From Fragilariopsis cylindrus CCMP1102 (taxonomy: Eukaryota > Bacillariophyta > Bacillariophyceae > Bacillariales > Bacillariaceae): DNA of 64,000 bases. The stretch's first letter is position 1. Every line of letters begins with the position of its first letter. Shown here in pieces: positions 33,551 to 42,851 of the stretch. The DNA is taken from NCBI GenBank assembly GCA_900095095.1, contig FMBT01000308.1:1-64000 (forward strand), written 5' to 3'. The notes under the pieces were generated by a model. That model saw nothing but the letters and a program-made list of their open reading frames with translations. It did not search any database and was not told the DNA's origin. The position numbers and the translations under genes were made by a program.

Positions 33551-34484
33551 TTATTCATCTTCGTCATCGGAGTCGTCAGCGTAGGCGTTGACGTCATAGA
33601 TCCCTTGGAAGAATGTTGCCGACTTTTCAGCAATGGCTCGAACGATAGCTGATCGATGAGCGTTGATACCACGATTTTTCAACCAATACCAGAATTTTTC
33701 CATATGCTCCAAAGAAGCAATTTCAATCTGATCCTCTGTATTACCAGGACCCTTGAGCATTAAAAACTTACCAAACAATTGATATGAGTTTGTAATTTTA
33801 TCATCTTCGACCTCACATTCTCCAAGCTTTTTAATCCCAGCTTTTCCAAGTCCAGGGATTGTATTCAAATCTGCCTCGGTGGGTGAGTTGCTGCAAGAGG
33901 GAATGATAGCAACGAGAATAAAATGGGAACAACCATGAGAGGTGAAGCAAGTGATTTTTAGATCATAATGAACAAAATTGATTCTCAAAATCAAACATAA
34001 ATATTACCACAACAACATGAAATAAACTTACCGAAAGTTCTCCATGGTATCTTCCGATACCCGGGATTTGTTTGGGTCGTATCCTTCTGACTGTGTGTGT
34101 ATTAAAAGAAAAGAAGACAAGATAAGATAAATGATGAAACAATATTCATTTTTGAGAAAATGATGATGGTTCTGTTTTGTTTTTGTGATCATGCCATGCC
34201 CGCACGATTGAGATCATCCTGGTACCGTATAGCTGGTTACAGGTACTACCAATTCTTCTTACTGATACCGTAGCGGGGTTGCGTACGCTTACAGGAGAAA
34301 TGCACTACTACAGCACGAATAAATAACATCGTGCAATGACTGAATGTTTGAATTTTTTTTGAGAAGCAGAGTTCGGAAATTCCACTAGCTAGTTCTGATG
34401 CTTCGATATAGATGATTTCGCCGTCTCGTCTCTCCATTTCCCGACGATACATATTCAATGATTTGATCGACCTCAACTTACCAT
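33551..34484 (-). CDS. BAF-like (barrier-to-autointegration factor) helix-hairpin-helix protein
   Basis: Three coding exons fit: 34484-34482 (the ATG alone), 34090-34032 and 33890-33551, with canonical borders GTAAGT...CAG and consistent phases, giving 133 residues. The order of elements parallels animal BAF: a hairpin LNTIPGLGKAGIKKLGE, then ITNSYQLFGKFLMLKGPG, then FWYWLKNRGINAHRSAIVRA and AIAEKSATFFQGIYD, and an acidic Asp/Glu tail. In animals BAF dimers bridge double-stranded DNA and bind LEM-domain nuclear envelope proteins. The match is by pattern (LGKFLMLK vs the LGQFLVLK region, WLK..G.NA..S). The BAF assignment is inference; a generic helix-hairpin-helix DNA-binding protein is the alternative. 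The first ~18 residues (SEGYDPNKSRVSEDTMENF) are an extra leader. Confidence 0.65.
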
Positions 34485-34976
34485 GGTTGATTAATTGGTT
34501 GTATTTAGAATTTAAGAAAAAAACGAAAACTGTTGGCTCCTATTTTGAGAGTAATAAATTTGTGGATGGATGATGTTCGAATGTGAAATGTGGTAAGAGA
34601 ACCTCTAAGAAAAGCAAAATTTTAAAAAGAAAAAAAGCCGTTACGATTGCCGTGTGAGACTAGGTTTAAAAAAACCTGATTCAAATTGTGCTTAACAATT
34701 ACAGTACTTAAGAACAGAGGTCAAAATATTTATTACCCCTTTAAAATATTATCACCCCTGCTTAATTAAGGGGAGAGGATTTCTTCAGATACGTTGGACG
34801 TTGATCCAAAAATACTATTTTATCCCCCCCCCGAATATACGTGGCAATTTTGCGCCAACTTGAAAAATTTAACGAGAAGAAAGATACGAAATTTACAATT
34901 TCATTACAACAACAACGCCGACGACAAAGACCAGTCATTTGTGAAATATCAGGGAGCCAATATTCTTAACCCAAAC
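34485..34976. promoter_or_regulatory. Divergent intergenic region (BAF-like / plastid protein)
   Basis: 492 bp. AT-rich; the 3' part (34794-34976) is open in the frame of the next gene but lies upstream of its signal peptide and is read as 5' UTR. A C8 run is at 34823-34830. Confidence 0.35.
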
Positions 34977-35495
34977 ATGAGTAAAATTACCATGAGATTC
35001 ATCCTAGTCGCCCTTGTTGTACTCCTGTCTTCCCTGACATCCTGTCAGGCATTCGGATCTGCTCGCAAACCTAAAAAAATCGATACCCGTCCATCATTTG
35101 ATGCAGAAAAGAATCTTTACATCAGAAATTCCAACGATGATGGGGTTCTACCCTACGATCCAATTGGTTCACTTCTTCGACAAGGTCCAGCTCCATGTTG
35201 GACACGATTAACGAATGGGAAGGAATATGAACAGGGAATTTTGAAGTATATGTTCAATGCCAAAGTGGAACGCGATGAAGCTTGTGGTAATATTGATGCG
35301 AAGTTAAATAATGTCATGGACTGGAACTACCAGAAGCGCGCTGAGTTAAATGGTGCACCGAAGGTCGATTACAATCGGCTCGATCAAAAACAGGCCTACC
35401 TTGTGTCTGCATGGGCGTTCGGTATTACACCGCTTGTGATATCGATAGCACAAAAAACATTCCATTTGGGTACACCTTTATTGCCATTTGTATAA
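34977..35495 (+). CDS. Small plastid-targeted protein, unknown function
   Basis: 172 residues from ATG 34977 (alternative ATG 34992). The leader MRFILVALVVLLSSLTSCQA-FGSARK is a signal peptide with a plastid-type Phe site. The mature part (~145 residues) has ARKPKKIDTRPSFDAEKNLY, YDPIGSLLRQGPAPCWTRLT, GILKYMFNAKVERDEACGNI and a hydrophobic C-terminal segment AYLVSAWAFGITPLVISIAQ that could span or lie on a membrane. Two Cys residues could pair. The frame extends 61 codons upstream without a Met, which argues for the ATG at the signal peptide. It reads like a conserved thylakoid-associated protein of diatoms, but no named family is recognised. Confidence 0.65.
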   Translation: MSKITMRFILVALVVLLSSLTSCQAFGSARKPKKIDTRPSFDAEKNLYIRNSNDDGVLPYDPIGSLLRQGPAPCWTRLTNGKEYEQGILKYMFNAKVERDEACGNIDAKLNNVMDWNYQKRAELNGAPKVDYNRLDQKQAYLVSAWAFGITPLVISIAQKTFHLGTPLLPFV

Positions 35496-36076
35496 AAAAA
35501 GCATTGTATTGAATTTTCTTGAGAGTTTCTTATTTGGTATTCGATTTAATTAAACTTTTCTATTAAAAATGATTAAGGTATAAGTTATTCAATCGCATTA
35601 AATATCAATTTACGGAAAAAATATATAGAAATGGATAGGCCTAGGTCCTATATTAGATAGTATAGTATTTCCTGCGTTTAGAATTCCAATATAATCTACT
35701 TAATTTTCTCTTCATCGTACTTGACTCTCGGCTAAATTTCTAGCGAAGATGATATATTAGCCATAGGGATCAAGATAGAGTCCTTCCAAAAATGAAGGAA
35801 TAAATTATGCCAAAAAGAGACAATTCGAATACCAATCTCTGCGTAGTATCATTTTTAGAGTTTATAGAATAAGCGGCAAATCGAGGTATAACCTCCGATT
35901 TTGATGGAGCCAGGTATACTTTTTCAACATCAAACATCAGCTCATCTCTGTTTGTTTCGAAATTATGAAAAGTCATACCAATATGATATTCGATTCGATT
36001 TGATATCGATTCGTTTGTGATATGATTTATATTGCAAAACCCTGCTCTTCGTATTGATACGTTACCATCATCATTA
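35496..36076. other. Convergent 3' region with a doubtful open frame
   Basis: The sequence between the plastid protein and the PDI-like stop is AT-rich. A 111-codon minus-strand frame (36105-35770) contains IGMTFHNFETNRDELMFDVE and could be a C-terminal exon of the PDI-like gene in another frame, but no intron joins them convincingly. Confidence 0.3.
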
Positions 36077-36877
36077 TCATTGTTGCTGTTTCTTTCTATT
36101 TGCATGACGGATTAAGTTTTTATACAATTTTAATTGTCCTTTGATGTTGGCAGTTTCAGATTCGTGTTCCTTTGAAATTTGATCGTATTCGACTTGTAAA
36201 TCTGTATTCCTTTTTTCGAATTTTTTCTCCGCCTCATCAATTAACGATTTTTCCTTTTCAATCAGTACTTTTAGATCGCCTATTGATCTGTCCGAATAAT
36301 GTCGTATTCGGTCTCGTTTTTCGTCGGTACATGCGGCTACATTGCCAGGAGTACAAAATGATGTATTCATAAGTTTCTCTTGAACGAACTTAAGCAAGTC
36401 TTCGTAAGACTTGTTCACGCTTTTGTATTTTTGTAAGAATATTCCACCCGTACTACTATCACCATATGTCAAAGTTGGATATGCTGTATGTCCCATTTCG
36501 ATGCACCATTCTGATTCTTTGGCACAATCCACTTCTGCGATCAGAATCGACGAATCATCGATCGCTATTGTAGATAATACAAGTCGATCCCAAATTGGCG
36601 CCAGATCTTGGCTATGGCCACACCACGGAGCTGCCCATTTAATAAATACAGTTCTGTTAAAAGTCTGAAAATCATATTCTGACTTTGTAAGGAAAATGGA
36701 TGCTAATGGCGATGAATCAGTAGATGATAACGTGAATGATATCATCATCATCATCATTATTGAAACGAGGATCACCACGACGTGAATACCGAACGACGTC
36801 AGTCCGAAAGTCTTCATCCCGCGTTGCATACACTTCTTGGTCAATTTTCCACGATTCAAGTAGATTGTAGTACCCAA
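36077..36877 (-). CDS. PDI-like thioredoxin-domain protein with a CGHS active site
   Basis: 266 residues. A possible better start is ATG 36814 (MKTFGLTSFGIHVVVILVSI), which would leave a signal peptide or signal anchor (IHVVVILVSIMMMMMISFTL). A single thioredoxin fold follows: FNRTVFIKWAAPWCGHSQDL, LIAEVDCAKESEWCIEMGHT and the cis-proline AYPTLTYGDSS, typical of PDI family a-domains in the ER. The active site reads CGHS; the resolving second Cys of CGHC is Ser, which would block dithiol oxidation but allow mixed disulfides or isomerase/chaperone action. The C-terminal ~70 residues are charged and coiled-coil-like (LIEKEKSLIDEAEKKFEKRN). Classical ER retention is not visible at the stop; the true C-terminus may lie in the frame at 35770-36105. 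Confidence 0.7.
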   Translation of the reverse strand: MGTTIYLNRGKLTKKCMQRGMKTFGLTSFGIHVVVILVSIMMMMMISFTLSSTDSSPLASIFLTKSEYDFQTFNRTVFIKWAAPWCGHSQDLAPIWDRLVLSTIAIDDSSILIAEVDCAKESEWCIEMGHTAYPTLTYGDSSTGGIFLQKYKSVNKSYEDLLKFVQEKLMNTSFCTPGNVAACTDEKRDRIRHYSDRSIGDLKVLIEKEKSLIDEAEKKFEKRNTDLQVEYDQISKEHESETANIKGQLKLYKNLIRHANRKKQQQ

Positions 36878-37385
36878 TGTCGCAACGAGTATGTATTGTA
36901 AACTTTGAACTTGCTGCTTTCAACGAATTCTTAGAGATTTAAAAATGTGTGTTTTCTTCGGTTTGTAAAATTTATTTGTTGAAGTTGATTTTTTTTTTTG
37001 AAATTTGAAATTTGAATTTCCATTTCCTCACACATATTTAATTTATTCTTTACTTTGACTTCTTATGCCTTGTTCATGATAGTAAGTACAGTAGCAAAAG
37101 TGGTTCGCATTCTCCCCCAAAATACTATTTTCCACCATAATGAATATCTTTAGTCTTCAATTTTTTCCATTTACAGCACGCGTATGACATATTATTTCTT
37201 TACATCAGTGTTGTTGCTAACTTACCGTATCGACATTAGAATACTTTCAAAACTGCTACGCCATCTCACAACAATACAAGCATCATAACAGCTCCTGGAA
37301 TATACAAGGAGGAGCTAATTAACCAAAAGTCGAGTTTCCTGCTACAATCACAAATTACCTTCATCGGGACACCCTAAAAAACAAC
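36878..37385. promoter_or_regulatory. Divergent intergenic region (PDI-like / nitroreductase)
   Basis: 508 bp. A T10 run is at about 36990-36999, followed by an overlapping GAAATTTGAAATTTGAA repeat. No gene seen. Confidence 0.3.
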
Positions 37386-38609
37386 ATGCTGTTTTACAAT
37401 GGACTATCGGTATTTTTGTTAGTTCTTTTAAAATCATTCTCATTTCTAAAGCATACTACTGGGTTCGTCGCTGTTTCTACATCGGCGATATCTAATCGAG
37501 ATAAAGTAGGAAACGGGGGAGCGAGCACTTTTCTACAATCAAGGATATCATTAGGATCTGACGAAGAAACATACATGAAGAACAATTTAGGTACTACAAC
37601 TGCTACTACAAGCACTGCCGACGGGGAAGCTAACACTTTTCTACAATCAAGTATATCATTATCGTGTGACGAAGAAACGTACATGAAGAACAATTTAGGT
37701 ACTACAACTGCTACTACAAGCACTGCCAACGGGGAAGCTAACACTTTTCTAAAATCAACGATATCATTATCATGTGACGAAGAAACGTACATGAATGTAG
37801 GTACTACTGTCACTACTACAAGCACTGCCAACGGGATAGGTAACACCTCTTTTCTGCAACCAAGAATACCATTGATTTGTGACGAAGAATCCTATATGAG
37901 TGCTGTCACTACAAGCTCCGCCAACGTCAACAAAAGTGACGAGGAAAATGTAAATAGTAATAATGATGACAACATCATCATCGATAATAGTAATGGTGAT
38001 AACAGCGCAGTTGTAGAGAATGATTTTGATACAATTCTTCGAACGCGACGAACTATTAATAGCTTCTTACCAACACTATCCGATGACTGGGAAACAACCC
38101 TCGAGAAAGCTATCCAATCTGCTATCCATGCTCCAAATCATAAACGAACCGAACCGTGGCGTTTCCATTTATTAGGTCCAGAGACAATACAAAAAGTATG
38201 CGAATTGAATGCGTCGATAGTAGCAGAGAAGAAGGGAGAAAAAGCTGGAAAACAAAAATTGGATAGATGGTTACAAATGCCAGGCTGGTTGGTTGTAACT
38301 TGCAAAACTGACAACGAAAGCACTTCTAATACTAACAGTATGGATGACCCAACCGGTATAGATAGAGAAGATTACGCAGCATGTTGTTGTGCTGTCCAGA
38401 ATTTATGTTTATCACTTCATAATTCGGGGATGGGTACAAAATGGACGACAGGTCCTGTTAATTTTGATTCTCGTTTCAACGATATTGTAGGCTTGAAAGA
38501 GGACGCCGAATATGTGGTTGGTACAATTTGGTTTGGTACACCCGAAAGGAAACCAAATTCTCCCGTGAAGAAACAAGCTATCAAAGATGTACTCGTAAGA
38601 TCTTCCTAA
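37386..38609 (+). CDS. Nitroreductase-family protein with a repeat-built N-terminal region
   Basis: Intact 407 residues. A signal peptide (LSVFLLVLLKSFSFLK) leads to TTGFVAVSTS, a plastid-type site. Residues about 48-182 are four imperfect repeats of ~36 residues, each with TFLQSxISLxxDEETYM and a Thr-rich spacer. An Asp/Asn linker follows. Residues about 215-407 are a nitroreductase fold: LRTRRTINSFLPTLSDDW (FMN-binding Arg pair), AIQSAIHAPNHKRTEPWRFH, YAACCCAVQNLCLSLHNSGM, TKWTTGPVNF and GLKEDAEYVVGTIWFGTPER. Members use FMN and NAD(P)H to reduce nitro compounds, quinones or flavins; the natural substrate here is unknown. The repeat spacer is not part of the family and may be a passive linker. 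Confidence 0.82.
   Translation: MLFYNGLSVFLLVLLKSFSFLKHTTGFVAVSTSAISNRDKVGNGGASTFLQSRISLGSDEETYMKNNLGTTTATTSTADGEANTFLQSSISLSCDEETYMKNNLGTTTATTSTANGEANTFLKSTISLSCDEETYMNVGTTVTTTSTANGIGNTSFLQPRIPLICDEESYMSAVTTSSANVNKSDEENVNSNNDDNIIIDNSNGDNSAVVENDFDTILRTRRTINSFLPTLSDDWETTLEKAIQSAIHAPNHKRTEPWRFHLLGPETIQKVCELNASIVAEKKGEKAGKQKLDRWLQMPGWLVVTCKTDNESTSNTNSMDDPTGIDREDYAACCCAVQNLCLSLHNSGMGTKWTTGPVNFDSRFNDIVGLKEDAEYVVGTIWFGTPERKPNSPVKKQAIKDVLVRSS
37527..37930 (+). repeat. Coding minisatellite, unit 108 bp, about 4 copies
   Basis: Units start at 37527, 37635, 37743 and about 37845. The first two are 108 bp and nearly identical; unit 3 is shortened by 6 bp and unit 4 is more diverged. All keep the frame. 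The boundaries fall between the transit region and the enzyme domain. Confidence 0.85.
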
Positions 38610-38900
38610 AGAAATAACTTATTTCTCTCATAATGCTTCTTCTAATATCTAGTCTACAAATGAATGTAAGAGAGTTTATCCTAAAAATGAAAGACTATTA
38701 CTTAAAAGCGTTTGTGATAATGCGAGATTGTCTATAGAGATTTGTGTGTATGTTTATGAGTTATTGAACTTTACAAATAAGCATTATGTTAAGTGTGTCT
38801 TTACCGTGAATGCGATATCAATCATCATCGTGCTTCGACAATATAAGGCATCAATATGAATGACGTTGTTGCCATCATCGTCGTCATCATCATCAAATAT

Positions 38901-41058
38901 TTAATCCGCATGTGGGAATGGATAACTCACACCCTTTCCACCATCACCAGGATTACCGTTCATATCCTTTGCACGCATGATGTCACGTGCACGACGTCCA
39001 CGAAAGATCCATCGGACGGGTGTTGCTTCAAATCCATCTAACGATTCTCGGAACTTCCTATCAAGGTACCTCTTGTAGTTATCGTTTACTAATTTAGGGT
39101 CGTTACAAAAGACAACAATAGTTGGTGGGCGGGTACTAACTTGGTTACAGTAATAGATTTTAGCTTGAGCACCGTTACGTCTCGCTGGAGGTGGTTGCCA
39201 CAAAATCGCATCACGCAAAACCTCGTTGAGGACGGATGTTGATATGCGTTTCCGATGAGCACCGATGGCGTCATCGACGACGTTGTAGATCTTCCCGACA
39301 CGTTGACCAGTCTCAGCACTGATAAAAAGAATTGGTGCCCATCGGATTTGAGGCATTTCGGCACGGATATATTTCACAGACTTGTCATACGTTGACGAAT
39401 CCTTGTCGACGACGGCATCCCACTTGTTACAAATAATAGCACATGCCCGTCCATCGTCGGCAATTTTTTGTGCCAATATACGATCTTGTTCAGTCACACC
39501 AGCAGTTGCGTCCATCACAAGCAAAACAACATCGGCACGCCGGATTGCTCTCAATGCTCGATTGACCATGAAAAATTCAGGTCCGTATTCAACCTTTGCT
39601 CTTCGTCGGATGCCGGCTGTATCGACGAAACGATATATAGTTGGAAGATCTCCCTCATTGTCTCCTGGTCGTTCCATCACGGCATCGATCGAATCGCGGG
39701 TGGTACCAGCCATTTTACTAACAATAGCTCTTTGATCACCAAAAAGTGCGTTCAAAAGACTACTTTTTCCAACGTTTGGGCGACCAACGATAGCGACGTT
39801 AATTTCTTCTGGTCGTTCCAATTCGTCAAAGGCCGCTAACGCATCCTCGTATTCATCTACGACCTGTTGAGCAACATCGCCAATACCGTACTTACGTAAT
39901 TTGAATTCGATGTCATCTTCGCCCGGTAATTGTTTCTTCGATTTTTTTCTCATCTTGGCTTCTTTTAGTCGTTCGACTTTGGTTCCAAATCCTGGTAATG
40001 CAGCTGATTGTTTTTGCTTTATTTCCTCGAAGAGTCTTTCTAATACTTCTGCTGTACCGACACCGTGTAAGGCTGAAACGGGAATTGGTTCTCCTAACCT
40101 AGATTCCAAAATTCAGCTGCGTTGAGTGCTCCAACTGTTTCTGATTCACATTTGTTAACAGCTAATATGACGGGTAAATTTCTACTAAGTACGTCCTTTC
40201 TAAGAAAGTCTGCAATCTGTTGGTCCATGGCGGTCATACCAATTTTTCCATCAACGACTAGTACCACTCCACTACTTTCATCGATAGCGACCATAGCCTG
40301 TTCACGGATTTCTCTTGCAAATAATGTGGACTCATCGTCAGCGAATACTAATCCACCGGTATCAACAACCTGAAAGTTTTCCCCTAAAAAGTTTGCATCA
40401 CGGTACGTTCTATCACGAGTAATCCCTTCTTCGTCGGCAACAATTGCACCACCATTTTGTGTTCCGCAAATACGATTAACGAATGCAGATTTACCTACAA
40501 ATTTCAATTCATTCATTCATCCATTCACAAAAAAAAATACAGTTGATTTAGGTTAGATTTAAGATGCAATATACAGTACGTACAACGAAGCACTGATGAC
40601 AGAGAACACACAATTTTGATCGGTAGGACTACTACCACAACACAAAAACTGGACAGCTAGCACTCACCAACATTAGGACGTCCTAAAATTGCTACAAGTG
40701 GCTCTTTCTTTAATGATCTGTATCGTCGGATAGGTTGTGTACTTATTGGTGTCGGCATGGATGATTCTGATGCTGATGCTGTTCCCCCTTCATCATATCC
40801 CTCGAAGTTAATGTTGTCAATTTCATCATCCTCATCATCATCCTCATCAGCACCATCAAAATATTCTACCTCGTCGTCCTCTCCAATAAAAGACGAGGAA
40901 GAAGTCGATTTTGGCAAATTAGTGGCGACCATCGAACGTATTATTAGATTTCGTTGTGGTTGATTTTGAACGAAACCATCGACCACCAATAAAAGGCTGC
41001 CGATCGATATCGAAACTAGTACAAGACGAAACATTGTATTCGTCGTCGTCGTTATCAT
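38901..41058 (-). CDS. der: Plastid double-GTPase Der/EngA, one apparent frameshift
   Basis: Exons 41058-40668 and 40494-38901 are split exactly inside the first P-loop (GRPNVG / KS). The N-terminus has a signal segment (MFRLVLVSISIGSLLLVVDG-FVQ) with a plastid site and an Asp/Glu-rich spacer. GTPase 1: DTGGLVFADDEST, NKCESETVG. GTPase 2: GRPNVGKSSLLNALFG, GTTRDSIDAV, DTAGIRRRAK, CNKWDAV. A KH-like C-domain follows (RPPTIVVFCNDPK, YKRYLDRKFRESL, GTPVRWIFRG-type). Der assembles the large ribosomal subunit, here inferred for plastid ribosomes. One base is missing at 40096-40097 (AA on the plus strand): the frame stops after EFWNLG and resumes at LGEPIPVSALHG. Restored length is 661 residues. 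Confidence 0.9.
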
Positions 41059-41511
41059 TTTTAAATGGACAACACGTTAAAATATTATTTCCAGGAGTGT
41101 TAATGTTCGATTTTCTTTCTTTCGTGGCTGCTGGCTGTTCTTGGTGCTTAATTCGGCTTCTGTCTTCAGCTGGCTGATGAGATGGATGATCTTCAAAACT
41201 GTCGTGATGTTTCTTTCCTTTCGAATTTGATGTGTTTTTTCGTTTTTTCTCCTATTGGCTGATGTAAGGTCTGTCTGCCACACCTGACACCATTTTCAAG
41301 AATTTGAAAAAATCCATCAATCATCAACAATTATTTTCGTTTACAGTGGCATGTTATTTCCTTTAAATATCGGTAACAGAAATCACTTCCTATTACAACC
41401 TACAGTATTCTCGTTACTTAACCAACTACATAGCTACTAACTAGTTAGACGGAAGAGAGGTACAAAAGAACTTATCAGATTCCCTTGCAATCGCAAAGAT
41501 CGGATGACAAT
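41059..41511. promoter_or_regulatory. Divergent intergenic region (Der / acidic plastid protein)
   Basis: 453 bp, no gene. A TACATAGCTACTAACTAGTTAG stretch of overlapping short palindromes is near 41427-41450. Confidence 0.3.
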
Positions 41512-42255
41512 ATGGTGCATTGCGGTCGCTTCTCATCGTCTTCTTCTTCTTCGTGGCGCATACAAGTACAACTGCTACACATATTATCAATAACGACGAT
41601 GATGATGATGTCAATGTTGATGTTGACGACGATGATGATGATGGGAAATAATAATTGTGTGATGGGATTTTCTTCGTCTTCGTTATCATCCTTATCATTA
41701 CCAACCTCACCGTTAAATACATTTCATAATAAACGTCAAGTTTCGATTTCGATTTCGATTCTTCCCTCGTCATCGTCCTTGACGAAATTGGGTGCAAGAG
41801 ACGATGACGAAGAAGATGATCGAGAGTTTGCTAGAGTTAGAAGAAGTCGAGGCCGAAGAGCATACAATGATGACGATGATGATGACAATTATGAGCGCGA
41901 TACGTACCGTGATAGTAGTAGTATCATGGAAGTAGCCGATTTACTCGAAGAAAAGGGATTGTTTGACGATGACGACTTGGATGATGATGAATACGACGAT
42001 GACGATGACGACGACGACGATGAAGCATATGATGTGTTTTCAAATACGGTGATACCAAATCCATTACTGGATTCAATTGATCCGGATGGAGCTGCGGATC
42101 GATTTGGAGAACTGGCGTCCGATCCATGGTTTTGGTGGGATATGTTTTTATTTATCTCATTTTTAAACTTTATTTCTTTTATCGGACCACGAAATCCATT
42201 CCCTGAAATTATTCCAGCTATGTACACTGCAGGTTTGCCTCCACCGGGGTTATAA
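41512..42255 (+). CDS. Plastid-targeted highly acidic membrane protein, unknown
   Basis: 247 residues from ATG 41512. The hydrophobic, Met-rich leader (ITTMMMMSMLMLTTMMMMGN) ends at CVMGFSSSS, a plastid-type Phe site. After a Ser-rich transit region come RARDDDEEDDREFARVRR-like charged sequence and two Asp/Glu/Tyr runs, one with nine consecutive Asp. A conserved-looking C-terminal part has NPLLDSIDPDGAADRFGELA, one membrane helix (WWDMFLFISFLNFISFIG) and PRNPFPEIIPAMYTAGLPPP. That last segment is probably the functional core; the acidic middle is likely a flexible spacer. No named family recognised. Confidence 0.65.
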   Translation: MVHCGRFSSSSSSSWRIQVQLLHILSITTMMMMSMLMLTTMMMMGNNNCVMGFSSSSLSSLSLPTSPLNTFHNKRQVSISISILPSSSSLTKLGARDDDEEDDREFARVRRSRGRRAYNDDDDDDNYERDTYRDSSSIMEVADLLEEKGLFDDDDLDDDEYDDDDDDDDDEAYDVFSNTVIPNPLLDSIDPDGAADRFGELASDPWFWWDMFLFISFLNFISFIGPRNPFPEIIPAMYTAGLPPPGL

Positions 42256-42851
42256 GCTAAAAGAAATCGACTAAACTGAATTGGATTGAATACAATTCAA
42301 TTCCATTTCATTGAAACATATTGAATACACACCGCTACAGTAATATCTAATTTGTTTCGACGACGATTATTTGATTGATCGATTGGTTTCAGTTGATACA
42401 ATCTTCCACTTTCAGCTGCTATTTTCATTCCCATAATCATATCTCATTTTGACCAACAAACAACACAAGCCTCATTTTGTAACAGCAATATTAAAAGAAT
42501 TGAAAATATAATGATGAGATCCCCCCCCCCCACACACACACACACACACACACAGACACACACACACTCGACCATGTTTCATTTCAAAACCCACGCAACA
42601 TCGTTACAGTCATACAAGAAGACTACACCCATGAATAGATACATACACAAAAAGATGATGACTAACTAATGTAATCAATGAATGACGCTCAGTACTTTCT
42701 ACGTCTGAACACGACGACAAACGAGACCAAGTATTTTTAGATACCGAAAATAAAGACTAGAAGTACCGAGCTCATCAAGTTCATGTTGTTCTAATTTATT
42801 AAAATTAAAAGAAATTATCAATCAGTATATTATAGTAGGAGTTTTCTTTTT
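42256..42851. other. Convergent 3' intergenic region with C-run and CA microsatellite
   Basis: 596 bp, no gene. A C11 run at 42521-42531 passes directly into an interrupted CA repeat at 42532-42568. The array could form a CpA-rich Z-DNA-prone tract. Confidence 0.5.

Noticed and set aside
35770-36105. Separate 111-residue gene on the minus strand
   Set aside because: It overlaps the PDI-like stop, has no family match and no clear splice link; mentioned only as a possible C-terminal exon.
37527-37930. CRISPR-like array
   Set aside because: Units are 108 bp, contiguous, in frame and coding; there are no spacers.
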